Source: Bacillus atrophaeus (lineage in GTDB: Bacteria; Bacillota; Bacilli; Bacillales; Bacillaceae). Taken from it: 64,000 nt of DNA. The stretch is taken from assembly GCF_001584335.1 (NCBI RefSeq), contig NZ_LSBB01000020.1, forward strand, positions 806,001 to 870,000, in the 5' to 3' direction. Both the position numbers and the translations under genes were made by a program. The notes below the pieces were generated by a model. It worked only from the letters and a program-made list of their open reading frames with translations. It was not told the DNA's origin and did no database searches. Shown here piece after piece: positions 18,225 to 28,647 of this stretch; position 1 is the stretch's first letter, and every line of letters begins with the position of its first letter.

Positions 18225-18264
18225 AAAAGAGACTAGGGGAGGCACACCCCAAGTCTCTTTTTTT
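18223..18264 (+). terminator. Terminator after cotE
   Basis: A stem of AAAAAAGAGACT with its complement plus an inner GGGG/CCCC step around a short loop. The A and T runs on both sides could let it work in either direction. Confidence 0.88.
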
Positions 18265-18299
18265 ATATGAGGATATCATTCTTTTTGGCTTTTTGTTTA

Positions 18300-18308
18300 T
18301 GTTATAAT
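18300..18308 (+). promoter_or_regulatory. Extended -10 promoter for mutS
   Basis: TGTTATAAT is a consensus extended -10 (TGnTATAAT) about 48 bases before the mutS start; the -35 is poor. Confidence 0.6.
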
Positions 18309-18355
18309 GAAGTTTGGACAAAATAGAAACGTTGATACATAGTGAGGGATAAATG

Positions 18356-20938
18356 ATGGCAAGTTACACGCCTATGATACAGCAATATTTAAAAATTAAG
18401 GCAGAGCACAAGGATGCCTTTTTATTTTTTCGCCTTGGCGATTTTTATGAAATGTTTTTTGATGACGCAAAAAAAGCTTCACAAGAGCTTGAAATTACAT
18501 TAACAAGCAGGGACGGAGGAGCAGCCGACAAGATACCAATGTGCGGCGTACCTTATCATTCAGCTGCTGCTTACATCGAACAGCTGATCAAAAAAGGATA
18601 TAAAGTAGCGATTTGTGAACAAACGGAGGATCCAAAAGCAGCAAAGGGAGTCGTGAAACGAGAGGTTGTCCAGCTGATTACGCCGGGAACCGTAATGGAC
18701 GGCAAAGGCATTCATGAAACGGAAAATAACTTTATCGCCTCTGTTACAGCATTTCCAAACGGCTACGGCCTTGCGCTGTCTGATTTAACGACAGGGGAAA
18801 ATTTAACCGTATTCATCAAACGGATTGAAGATGTGATCTCGGAGATTTATTCAGTCGGAGCAAGAGAAGTAGTCGTCAGCAGCAGCTTGGAGGAGCAGAC
18901 GGTTGTCCAGCTGAAAGAACGGTGCGGCGCGACGATTTCAATCGAAGACGGAGAAACAGATGAGCGCATTGAAATTGCAGAGCAGCTGAAAAGCCAAGAA
19001 TTGATGACAACGTTTATGCGTTTGTATACGTATCTTAAGAGAACCCAAAAACGGAGCCTTGATCATCTTCAGTCTGTCCAGGTATATGAGCTTGAAGAAG
19101 CAATGAAAATTGATTTGTATTCTAAACGCAATCTGGAACTGACGGAAACCATTCGTTCGAAAAACAAGAAAGGCTCGCTGCTTTGGCTGTTAGATGAGAC
19201 AAAAACAGCAATGGGCGGAAGGCTGTTAAAGCAGTGGATCGACCGTCCTCTGATCAGAGCCGGCCAGATCGAAGAGCGCCAAGAAATGGTGGAAACACTT
19301 ATTGCCCATTTATTCGAACGGGAAGATCTGCGCGAAAGATTAAAGGAAGTATACGATTTGGAGCGCCTTGCCGGCCGTGTCGCATTTGGCAATGTGAACG
19401 CTCGGGACCTAATTCAGCTGAAGGAATCATTAAAACAAGTACCGGCCATCAAAGATCTCGTTGCTTCACTCAACCATAAAATGGCGAAAGAGCGGGCTGA
19501 GCGGATTGATCCGTGCGAAGATGTCTTACAGCTGCTTGAAGAAGCGCTGCATGAAAAACCGCCTTTATCGTTAAAAGAAGGCAACCTGATGAAGGACGGC
19601 TATAACCAAAAGCTTGATGAATACCGGGATGCCAGCAAAAACGGGAAAGATTGGATCGCCCGGCTGGAACGGCAAGAACGTGAATACACGGGGATTCGTT
19701 CTCTGAAGGTCGGTTTCAATAAAGTATTCGGCTATTATATAGAAGTGACAAAAGCGAATTTGCATTTGCTGGAGGACGGGCGCTACGAACGGAAGCAGAC
19801 ATTGACAAACGCCGAGCGCTACATTACGCCGGAGTTAAAAGAAAAAGAAGCACTCATTTTAGAAGCGGAAAACAATATATGCGAGCTTGAGTACGAACTG
19901 TTTGCTGAACTTCGTGAAAAAATAAAGATGTACATTCCGCGTTTACAAAAGCTTGCCAAACAGATGAGTGAGCTTGATGCCCTGCAATGCTTTGCCACAA
20001 TCAGTGAAAACCGCCATTACATAAAACCGGTTTTTTCTGAAGATCATGTGGAAGTCATTGACGGAAGGCATCCGGTCGTTGAAAAAGTAATGGACAGCCA
20101 GGAATACGTTCCTAATAACTGCGAGATGGGCGAAAGCAGCCAAATGCTTCTGATTACAGGTCCGAACATGTCCGGGAAAAGCACCTACATGAGACAAATA
20201 GCGCTTATCTCTATTTTGGCGCAAATCGGCTGCTTTGTACCTGCGAAAAAAGCGGTCCTTCCGATTTTTGACCAGATTTTCACCCGTATTGGCGCAGCGG
20301 ATGATTTAATCTCCGGACAAAGCACATTTATGGTGGAAATGCTCGAGGCGAAAAACGCCATTGTTAATGCTACTAAAAATAGCTTGATCCTGTTTGATGA
20401 AATCGGCCGGGGCACGTCAACTTACGACGGAATGGCCCTTGCTCAAGCAATTATTGAGTATGTTCATGACCATATCGGCGCAAAAACGCTCTTCAGTACA
20501 CATTACCATGAGCTGACCGTCCTTGAAGAGAAGCTGTCTCAGCTGAAAAACGTCCATGTCCGTGCAGAGGAATATAATGGAACAGTTGTGTTTCTCCATC
20601 AAATTAAAGAGGGCGCCGCTGACAAAAGCTACGGCATTCATGTAGCGCAGCTAGCCGAACTTCCTGATGATTTAATCGCGCGTGCTCAAGATATACTGAA
20701 GGAACTCGAAAATACGGGAACCAAACCAGAGCTTCCGGCACAGGAGCCAAAGTCTGTCGTGAAGGAAAAACCTGCACAGCTGTCCTTTTTTGACGAAGGA
20801 GAAAAGCCGGCTGAAAAAACAAAGCTGTCCAAAAAAGAAAAACAGGTACTGGATACCTTTAAATCTATAAATTTGCTTGATATGACACCGCTTGAAGCGA
20901 TGAACGAAATGTACAAGCTGCAAAAGAAATTACAATAG
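18356..20938 (+). CDS. mutS: MutS, DNA mismatch recognition protein
   Basis: A protein of 860 residues that binds base mismatches and recruits MutL. The N-terminal mismatch-contact motif ([15 protein letters not shown]), connector, lever/clamp and C-terminal ABC ATPase are all present. Walker A is GPNMSGKST with K608, Walker B is [12 protein letters not shown], and the dimerisation HTH and a beta-clamp-binding-type sequence (QLSFFD) lie near residue 808. I prefer the second of two adjacent ATG codons (18356) because it is 7 bases from the GTGAGGG ribosome site and matches the B. subtilis start; 18353 would add one Met. mutL follows after 16 bases. Confidence 0.96.
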   Translation: MASYTPMIQQYLKIKAEHKDAFLFFRLGDFYEMFFDDAKKASQELEITLTSRDGGAADKIPMCGVPYHSAAAYIEQLIKKGYKVAICEQTEDPKAAKGVVKREVVQLITPGTVMDGKGIHETENNFIASVTAFPNGYGLALSDLTTGENLTVFIKRIEDVISEIYSVGAREVVVSSSLEEQTVVQLKERCGATISIEDGETDERIEIAEQLKSQELMTTFMRLYTYLKRTQKRSLDHLQSVQVYELEEAMKIDLYSKRNLELTETIRSKNKKGSLLWLLDETKTAMGGRLLKQWIDRPLIRAGQIEERQEMVETLIAHLFEREDLRERLKEVYDLERLAGRVAFGNVNARDLIQLKESLKQVPAIKDLVASLNHKMAKERAERIDPCEDVLQLLEEALHEKPPLSLKEGNLMKDGYNQKLDEYRDASKNGKDWIARLERQEREYTGIRSLKVGFNKVFGYYIEVTKANLHLLEDGRYERKQTLTNAERYITPELKEKEALILEAENNICELEYELFAELREKIKMYIPRLQKLAKQMSELDALQCFATISENRHYIKPVFSEDHVEVIDGRHPVVEKVMDSQEYVPNNCEMGESSQMLLITGPNMSGKSTYMRQIALISILAQIGCFVPAKKAVLPIFDQIFTRIGAADDLISGQSTFMVEMLEAKNAIVNATKNSLILFDEIGRGTSTYDGMALAQAIIEYVHDHIGAKTLFSTHYHELTVLEEKLSQLKNVHVRAEEYNGTVVFLHQIKEGAADKSYGIHVAQLAELPDDLIARAQDILKELENTGTKPELPAQEPKSVVKEKPAQLSFFDEGEKPAEKTKLSKKEKQVLDTFKSINLLDMTPLEAMNEMYKLQKKLQ

Positions 20939-20948
20939 AAAGAGGTGA

Positions 20949-22832
<1,884 letters not shown>

Positions 22833-22890
22833 CGGGGGTCTGAGGGGGAGCGGAAAGCCCATTTGGCCACTAAATTTTCAACACGCATAA

Positions 22891-22929
22891 AAAATGCCCA
22901 CCAGATTTGCGGTGGGCATTTTGTTTTTT
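22891..22929 (+). terminator. Terminator after mutL
   Basis: A 12-bp stem (AAAATGCCCACC with GGTGGGCATTTT), an 8-base loop and a T-rich tail. Confidence 0.88.
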
Positions 22930-23215
22930 AAATTGAGATTTTTGAAGAGTGTCTTCATTCTCTTTCAACCATTCTTTATGGAGTTTTATTCATTCAAGCA
23001 GATCTTTCGTTGGTATGTTCGGTACTAAAGGCGGGTTTTCGGTAAAACTGTCCCCGCATCAAGCAGGCATTTATTCATGGTTCTTTACATGTTAGTCCGG
23101 GGGATAATAGAATTTAGTCGCCCGTTTTTAATTCCTTTTTCATATTGTATTTTTAAGTTATAGTGGTTTTAAGCAATTTATTTCCTGTTTTTTACATATA
23201 CATATTAACTATTTA

Positions 23216-23430
23216 CTATTGAGCAATTGCCGCAGCCTGTTTGAAATGAGAACCTTCCTGAAGCTCACATTCATCAACAATTCCGCCTATCGCATGATAT
23301 TTCTTCGCTTTATCTCCCTTTCTATTTCCATAATTTACCAAATTCTAAATCGACATTTATGTCGTGCCTTCTCAGAATCATCATCTAATCCCAGAACTAT
23401 ATGCTCCCCAAAGATTCGCCTGGTATCTTA
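23216..23430 (-). pseudogene. Frameshifted remnant of an unknown gene
   Basis: On the minus strand, one frame upstream gives RRIFGEHIVLGLDDDSEKAR and then, after a frame change near 23340, a stretch including YHAIGGIVDECEL and GSHFKQAAAIAQ ending at a stop at 23216. Both stretches have protein-like composition with no start codon or ribosome site, so this looks like the C-terminal part of a broken gene. I do not recognise the family. Confidence 0.35.
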
Positions 23431-23561
23431 CGCATTTATAAAGGTTTTATGACATATCAATATTATTGAAAGTTGATGTTTTTCTCGACGGTAAAATCAG
23501 TATAGGTCATTTTTAGATTAAGTGATAATGCTTTTTAAATAGATACAAAGGAGGCACAAAT

Positions 23562-25010
23562 TTGTCTAGTGATTTGACTGCTGGTGTTTGGATTTATCGA
23601 AGCTTTTTAAATCTTACTCAAGAAGTTGATGATTTTAATGAACTTAAGTTCGGGCAAGGGGAGTTGATTTTCGAATATGTCAGTGAACCTGGAACATTGC
23701 GGGGACAGTTAGCTTTTCGTTCTTTTCCTCCTAAAGCAGATGATCCCCGACTGGTTTTGTCAGGTTTCAAATATGATGGAAATCCTTATAGTTTAAGGTT
23801 TCAAGGTACTGGAGTTAAGGAAACATCAGCTGAAGGATGGGTTTATCAGTATGTTGGTTATTTTATACCAAAATGGCCCGATGGGAAAAGACAAAGGTCA
23901 GTTATAGTTGGATCAGTTATTCGTTCAGTTCCCCACGATGGCTGTTCGGATGGAATTGTAGGTTCATTTATTGCGGTTCAAAAAGACTTTAATGAACCCA
24001 GAAATGTTATACCGCTTCCGAACAACGTTAGGGATCTGCTTGCTTCACGCCATCATAGACTCCACCACGCAGTTTGGCACAGTGTTCGTAACAGATGGTT
24101 ATCTCTAACTGAAAGCCAAAGACAACAAATACGCGCCCTTGAATGGCGGCCTGGAGGAATGGAATTTGAACGGCCGTCATTAAGTAAAAAAGGTGATCCT
24201 ATATTAAACAATGGTTCGGGAGAGGATTTCCTATTTATGCATCGTGAAATGATAAGAGAAGTTCATTCGATGATGACTCATCCCATTAAAGGATGGACTG
24301 CTATTCCTGCCCCAGGTTCTTTTATCATTGAGCAGGAGTTTGCTTCATCTCATCCAACTTTTCATCATTCTGGCAACCCAGATGGATTTGCTGTTCCAAA
24401 GGCATGGATAAACAATTTAGATGAGGAAACTAATAGGCGGATTAAATATATTAAGACCGATGGATTCTATTGGTCACGCATGAGATGGTGGGATAGAGAA
24501 TTCAAAAATTCACAATATCTGAGCACCCTTACTCTCGGTGAACTGGGGGCCCTTATTGAATGGTCTGTTCATAATGATATGCATATGCGATGGGCATCAG
24601 TTCCGCGTGATCCTTCTACAGGAGAAACGTTGCCTGAGGGGCGTAAAGATAATGATATAGATAAGGTATGGGATACTCCTGACTATGATTTTCTGGGTGA
24701 TTTTTATTCCTCGCACGTTAATCCGATATTTTGGAGATTACATGGTTGGATTGATGATCGAATAGGAGATTGGTTTCAAGCCCACGAAAAAGCTCATCCT
24801 GGAGAAGTCAAACAATCACGTATTAAAGGAGTGCCTTGGTTTAAAAAGGGGAGGTGGGTGCACTCAGAACACCCATGGTCAGGTCCTGCTATGTCAAAAC
24901 GCGGGCATCATGATATTGAAAAGATGGAAAAAGTCATCTGTATTTTATTTGGTGAGCCGACTTATATGCAAGAAGTTCCAAATGGGAAAGTGCGTTTTAC
25001 ATGGTTTTAA
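23562..25010 (+). CDS. Type-3 copper (tyrosinase-like) protein with N-terminal beta domain, PvdP-like
   Basis: A protein of 482 residues with no signal peptide. Residues about 1-145 are beta-rich and barrel-like. Residues about 155-450 resemble the dicopper domain of tyrosinases. A His-rich first site lies at residues 164-173 with a FLFMHREM element (H227) like the canonical WHR motif. The CuB site has HNDMH (H337, H341) and then HVNPIFWRLHGWID, in which H394 aligns with the third CuB ligand of the usual NDPxFWLHHxxID. This order, barrel then tyrosinase domain, is that of PvdP, which finishes the pyoverdine chromophore. It predicts an oxygen-using phenol monooxygenase or oxidase. The TTG start has AAAGGAGG 7 bases upstream. 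It stands alone in an otherwise decayed island beside the bae cluster; its substrate is unknown. Confidence 0.72.
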   Translation: MSSDLTAGVWIYRSFLNLTQEVDDFNELKFGQGELIFEYVSEPGTLRGQLAFRSFPPKADDPRLVLSGFKYDGNPYSLRFQGTGVKETSAEGWVYQYVGYFIPKWPDGKRQRSVIVGSVIRSVPHDGCSDGIVGSFIAVQKDFNEPRNVIPLPNNVRDLLASRHHRLHHAVWHSVRNRWLSLTESQRQQIRALEWRPGGMEFERPSLSKKGDPILNNGSGEDFLFMHREMIREVHSMMTHPIKGWTAIPAPGSFIIEQEFASSHPTFHHSGNPDGFAVPKAWINNLDEETNRRIKYIKTDGFYWSRMRWWDREFKNSQYLSTLTLGELGALIEWSVHNDMHMRWASVPRDPSTGETLPEGRKDNDIDKVWDTPDYDFLGDFYSSHVNPIFWRLHGWIDDRIGDWFQAHEKAHPGEVKQSRIKGVPWFKKGRWVHSEHPWSGPAMSKRGHHDIEKMEKVICILFGEPTYMQEVPNGKVRFTWF

Positions 25011-25529
25011 TTTTTTTGATTCTGGATTCATTAAACATTCAGAACAGGTGCAAGACTATTTGATTGTAAACTAAGAAACCCGAACAGAACTCTATAAAGA
25101 CCGATTGGAAGTCAGGCAAATGAATTGGGTGCTCAAATCGCCTTGATGAAGATGAAAAAACCATTAGTGAAAAAAATATCTGGCCTTCGCGTAAAATGAA
25201 AGGATCATGGAATCATGATTGAATTGGGGTTGAAAAGAGATACGTTTTATCTAATATGAAAAATATTGGATGCGCAGGGAATATTCTGGGCGCTGTTTTT
25301 TCGATAAGGCACCTATGAAAAACGATAGGTGATTCAACTTGCACGGAGATACAGAATGAAGAACTTTTAATGGTTGGGAATGGGAAGAAATCGTGGGACG
25401 GAACCACACAGAACGTATGGAAAAGTCAGTGGCCAGCTCTAAAACAATAAGTTATTTGCACATATTTAACTAATGGGAATATACAGGTGTTGTATGGCAA
25501 ATTCATTACGAGAAAGAGGTAAATCATTT
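25011..25529 (+). other. 519-base gap with short decayed reading frames
   Basis: No intact gene is visible. The plus strand has protein-like fragments in different frames: DEDEKTISEKNIWPSRKMKG around 25140-25200, and a stretch with ELLMVGNGKKSWDGTTQNVW ending in a stop at 25450. They look like parts of one or two degraded genes whose families I cannot name. Confidence 0.45.
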
Positions 25530-25826
25530 ATGTATCCAAATTTTTATTATGATCATTATATGTATGAAAATCGTGCTTTTGAAGGTTTGGTCGGTCAGTT
25601 TATTACTATTCCAGCTAATTTAACTTTACCTAATGGTCAAGTGCTTCCTTCTGGTACGCGTGTTTTTATACACAGAGTTAATTTTACTCCGGCTGGTCAA
25701 GAACTTGTTACTATAGTATTTCCTTTAGGCGTCGGCGGTAACTGCATATCTGGATCTGCACAAGTTTCAGCCAGTCAGCTTGGGGGCCCTCTTGGAGGAC
25801 CTGGAGGAGTTCAAACAATTAGATAA
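25530..25826 (+). CDS. Unrecognised small protein with Tyr-rich N-terminus and Gly-rich C-terminus
   Basis: A 98-residue protein of unknown function. The N-terminus is aromatic-rich (MYPNFYYDHYMYEN), the middle is beta-like with an N-G-Q-V-L-P-S-G turn, and the C-terminus is Gly/Pro-rich (GGPLGGPGG). This composition recalls small spore-coat-associated proteins, which is only an inference. The ATG at 25530 has AGAAAGAGGT about 10 bases upstream; an upstream in-frame start at 25473 has no ribosome site. A clean terminator follows, supporting a real gene. There is one Cys and no transmembrane segment. Confidence 0.6.
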   Translation: MYPNFYYDHYMYENRAFEGLVGQFITIPANLTLPNGQVLPSGTRVFIHRVNFTPAGQELVTIVFPLGVGGNCISGSAQVSASQLGGPLGGPGGVQTIR

Positions 25827-25849
25827 GGTTTTGTTAAAAGATAAGTCTG

Positions 25850-25880
25850 AGAGGAAGATCTTTGAGATCTTCCTCTTTTA
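25850..25880 (+). terminator. Terminator after the 98-residue gene
   Basis: A perfect 12-bp stem (AGAGGAAGATCT with its complement), a 3-base loop and a short T run. Confidence 0.85.
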
Positions 25881-26026
25881 TCATCCATTTTTTAAATAAA
25901 CAATGTTTGCAAATGGCAAGACTGATAGATACGTAAGAAATCGTGGGGAGAGAGCGGCGGGAACTAAGAAACCCAAAAGACATCGCCGAGGCTTTTGTCA
26001 AAAAACAACCGGACTGATGACAGGTC

Positions 26027-26566
26027 TCAGGCTTTTGCTTTTTTCGGCCAAATAAAATAGCTGATTGTAATAATGGCATCAATGCCTAAAACAATTGTCC
26101 ACAACTTTAAGATTCCGCTTAATGCCTCAGTTCGAGAAGGGTCATTTATAAAATAAATCATTCCTACTAACAGCCCGGCGCCAATCAGATAAGCGAGTGC
26201 GTGTCTTACGAGACTTTTGGCATAATGTTTTGCAAAATCCATTCCGAACCGCTTAACCGGTTTTGCGCCTTGTTTGTTCACGTAATACTGAAAACGTTCA
26301 TCAGCCCATTGGATCATACTTTTTCCGAACGCAACCGATATGCCGATGTACACCGCTGCTATGGCATGCACTTGAGTTGCTGCAGCCCCGCGATATAAAT
26401 CAACACTTGTCGTTATTAACAAAATGAGATCAATTACCGGGGTTAAAGCTAAAAGAAGTAACCCCAGCTTATTTCGCTTGAACACATATCGTGTCACTAA
26501 CCCTAGTGCAATGACAACCCAAAATGCAATTTCACAGCCGATAATCATCCATACTACAATATTCAA
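26027..26566 (-). CDS. ymcC: YmcC, polytopic membrane protein
   Basis: A membrane protein of 179 residues with about four hydrophobic helices (near residues 4-24, 32-52, 118-137 and 148-172) and a more polar central region containing QWADERFQYYV. It matches B. subtilis YmcC in sequence and position. No function is known and no catalytic motif is visible. It is transcribed divergently from pksA across a 121-base region with a palindrome, so the TetR regulator may control both genes. Confidence 0.88.
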   Translation of the reverse strand: MNIVVWMIIGCEIAFWVVIALGLVTRYVFKRNKLGLLLLALTPVIDLILLITTSVDLYRGAAATQVHAIAAVYIGISVAFGKSMIQWADERFQYYVNKQGAKPVKRFGMDFAKHYAKSLVRHALAYLIGAGLLVGMIYFINDPSRTEALSGILKLWTIVLGIDAIITISYFIWPKKAKA

Positions 26567-26630
26567 CGTGTTTTCTCCCTCATTTCAATACTTCTGTATG
26601 ATGTAAAAATATTTTAGCATTCGTATTTAA

Positions 26631-26648
26631 ATAATACAACTGTATTAT
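26631..26648. promoter_or_regulatory. Palindrome between ymcC and pksA, candidate TetR operator
   Basis: ATAATAC-AACT-GTATTAT is a perfect 7+7 inverted repeat about 40 bases before the pksA start, in the divergent ymcC/pksA gap. TetR-type regulators commonly bind such palindromes beside their own gene. That PksA is the binding protein is an inference. Confidence 0.5.
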
Positions 26649-26687
26649 AAAATTGCGTTGTGATTTTTCTTTTGATAAAATGGAATC

Positions 26688-27278
26688 ATGCCAAAACGAA
26701 TTGATCACGAGAAAAGAAGAAAACAAATTGCAGAGGCGGCTTGGCGAGTTATTTTAGAACGGGGTATGGAAGGAGCGACAGTGAGAAATATTGCGGAGGA
26801 AGCAGAACTTTCATTAGGTGCATTGCGCCATTATTTTTCAACACAAGATGAACTGCTCGTTTATGCGATGAAACTCGTTAAAGAAAAAGCGGCAGCCAGA
26901 ATAAATGAAATCGCTCTGCAAGACTTGCCTCCGAAAGAAAAAATATTAAACATATTGCTTGAAATTGTGCCGACGGATGATGAAACGAGGGCAGAAATGG
27001 AAGTCTGGTTTGCCTTTACAGCCTATTTCAGGCATAAGGAAACGGTGTATGACGCCCAGCATGACGGAATTTTTATCGCCATGCGAAAGCTCATTGACTA
27101 TTTAGATCAGTTTCATCTGCTGCAGAACCATCTTGATAAAGAAATCGAAACAGAAAAGCTGTACGCTTTAATTGATGGGTTGGCATTACATGCGATGCTT
27201 GAGCCTGAGCGTGTTAATAAAAAACGAATCGAACGCGTATTAATTCAGCATCTGCATTCTATTTGTGCTGATGAATGA
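26688..27278 (+). CDS. pksA: PksA, TetR/AcrR-family transcription regulator
   Basis: A 196-residue repressor-type protein. The N-terminal TetR helix-turn-helix is clear at about residues 25-50 (ATVRNIAEEAELSLGALRHYF). The C-terminal helical ligand-binding part is of the BetI-like kind (EVWFAFTAYFRH). It corresponds to PksA at the edge of the B. subtilis pks cluster. Its ligand and targets are not known from the sequence. It has a weak ribosome site, is divergent from ymcC across a palindrome, and ends in a strong terminator, so it is separate from the biosynthetic operon. Confidence 0.88.
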   Translation: MPKRIDHEKRRKQIAEAAWRVILERGMEGATVRNIAEEAELSLGALRHYFSTQDELLVYAMKLVKEKAAARINEIALQDLPPKEKILNILLEIVPTDDETRAEMEVWFAFTAYFRHKETVYDAQHDGIFIAMRKLIDYLDQFHLLQNHLDKEIETEKLYALIDGLALHAMLEPERVNKKRIERVLIQHLHSICADE

Positions 27279-27324
27279 AACGGGCGGTTTTGAAATCCCG
27301 TTCGGCGTCGATAAAAGTGAAAAG

Positions 27325-27371
27325 AAAAGCTATTCTTTCTGAACATGCGGCTGAAAGGATAGCTTTTTTTA
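27325..27371 (+). terminator. Terminator after pksA
   Basis: A 15-bp stem (AAAAGCTATTCTTTC with GAAAGGATAGCTTTT, one G-T pair), a 13-base loop and a T run. Confidence 0.88.
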
Positions 27372-27576
27372 TTTGTTTTTTGATCTTTGTATTGGAATTA
27401 TGTCTATGAATGTTTCTGATACGATATGAGAATAAATGATTGAAAAATGGAAAAACAACATTTCATTTGGTAAAGTGGGGATGGAAAGCATCCAGCGCCA
27501 GACGGAGATCTGCTCTGGTCCATAAGAGAGAATCGCCATCTGAAACGAAAACATAATATTGATAGGAATGATGACA

Positions 27577-28254
27577 ATGAAGCTTACTTATGAAGTACAC
27601 CAAATCAAAACATCTCATCACATGTGGACCAACTATTGTTACATTATTGCAGATCATGTCAGCGGATCTGCAATAGTTGTTGACCCTTCATGGGAACTGA
27701 GTAAAATAACAAATAAATTGGATGAATTGGAAGTAGATTTGTCAGCTATCCTGTTAACTCACTCCCATTATGACCACGTAAACTTGGTGGAGCCGTTATT
27801 GAAGCTGTTTAATCCCTATGTTTATATGTCAAAAAAAGAGATAGACTTCTATCAATTCAATTGCAGAAATTTAATTGCGCTGAATGATAATCAAACCATC
27901 AGCATAGGGAATACAGAAGGGCGGTGCTTGCTTACGCCAGGCCATACAGCGGGAGGGATGTGTTATCTGTTTCCGGAAAGTATATTTACCGGGGATACGG
28001 TGTTTACAGAAGGCTGCGGTATATGTGAGGATCATGGCAGTTCTGCCTCAGATATGTTCGAAAGCATTCAAAGGATCAAATCTGAAGTATCACCTGACGT
28101 ACACGTTTACCCGGGTCACTCATTTGGTAAAGAACCGGGTCACATCATAAAAGAACTTTTTAAGCATAATATCTATTTTCAAATTGACAAAAAAGAATAC
28201 TTTGTGAAATTTCGTACCAGAAAAAATCAAAAAGGCATATTTGATTTCAAATAA
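27577..28254 (+). CDS. baeB: BaeB/PksB, metallo-beta-lactamase-fold hydrolase
   Basis: A 225-residue glyoxalase-II-like zinc hydrolase. The metal motif HxHxDH is H62-S-H-Y-D-H67, followed by further ligands in TPGHTAGGM, FTGDTVF and YPGHS. Homologues accompany many trans-AT polyketide clusters and are thought to release stalled acyl groups by thioester hydrolysis. Of several clustered ATG codons I chose 27577, which has AGGA at suitable spacing and gives the B. subtilis PksB length. It is separated from baeC by 393 bases containing a promoter, so it can be expressed apart from the main operon. Confidence 0.9.
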   Translation: MKLTYEVHQIKTSHHMWTNYCYIIADHVSGSAIVVDPSWELSKITNKLDELEVDLSAILLTHSHYDHVNLVEPLLKLFNPYVYMSKKEIDFYQFNCRNLIALNDNQTISIGNTEGRCLLTPGHTAGGMCYLFPESIFTGDTVFTEGCGICEDHGSSASDMFESIQRIKSEVSPDVHVYPGHSFGKEPGHIIKELFKHNIYFQIDKKEYFVKFRTRKNQKGIFDFK

Positions 28255-28647
28255 GCGGCTCTTCATGACTGATTATAAATGAATCAAATAGCCTATTTTT
28301 CTTCTTTCGGTCAAATGATAGTCGGATTCAAAAAATGATTACATAGCCGTATAGGGTTTGCGGGTCCGTTCACCGTGATAAGATGAAGCGCTTTGTGATG
28401 ATATTTTGCCGTAAAAACAAAATGGGTCATTTCGCCTGCATTCACTATGTTTCATGAGCCATTATACCGTCCTGGGAAAATGTAGGGGTTAAGTTGTGTA
28501 AGCTGTAGGAAAAATTAACTTGACGGAGAATATTTACAGGGTTACCATCAACTTGGACATGCTTCTTTTTATTCGGGTAATATACAAATTTTAATATCGT
28601 AAGCCAGTATTTAAATCATCGGTAAGTGGAAAGGGTGGCTTTAGAAG
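28255..28647 (+). other. 393-base baeB-baeC gap carrying the putative main bae promoter
   Basis: No coding sequence is seen. The gap contains a SigA promoter at 28520-28548 and a leader of about 90 bases. A weak GGCT/AGCC dyad with T-rich sequence near 28257-28310 may end baeB transcripts. Confidence 0.6.
28520..28548 (+). promoter_or_regulatory. SigA promoter upstream of baeC
   Basis: TTGACG and TACCAT are spaced by exactly 17 bases, about 95 bases before the baeC start. Apart from the baeC-baeD gap (a weak element is noted there), I see no equally good promoter later in the cluster, so this is the best candidate for the long biosynthetic transcript. Confidence 0.65.

Larger units (their letters stand above)
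22833..23561 (+). other. 729-base gap with decayed coding sequence
   Basis: Apart from the mutL terminator, this gap has no intact gene. The minus strand contains short protein-like stretches in shifting frames (listed separately as a pseudogene) and a second one near 22930-22985 reading HKEWLKENEDTLQKS. The composition is AT-rich. Confidence 0.5.

Noticed and set aside
23219..23452. Plus-strand open frame of 77 codons in the mutL downstream gap
   Set aside because: No ribosome site and low-complexity hydrophobic composition; the opposite strand gives the more protein-like, though broken, reading.
25834..26082. Minus-strand open frame overlapping the end of ymcC
   Set aside because: It runs through the terminator of the 98-residue gene and into ymcC in another frame; no ribosome site was seen.
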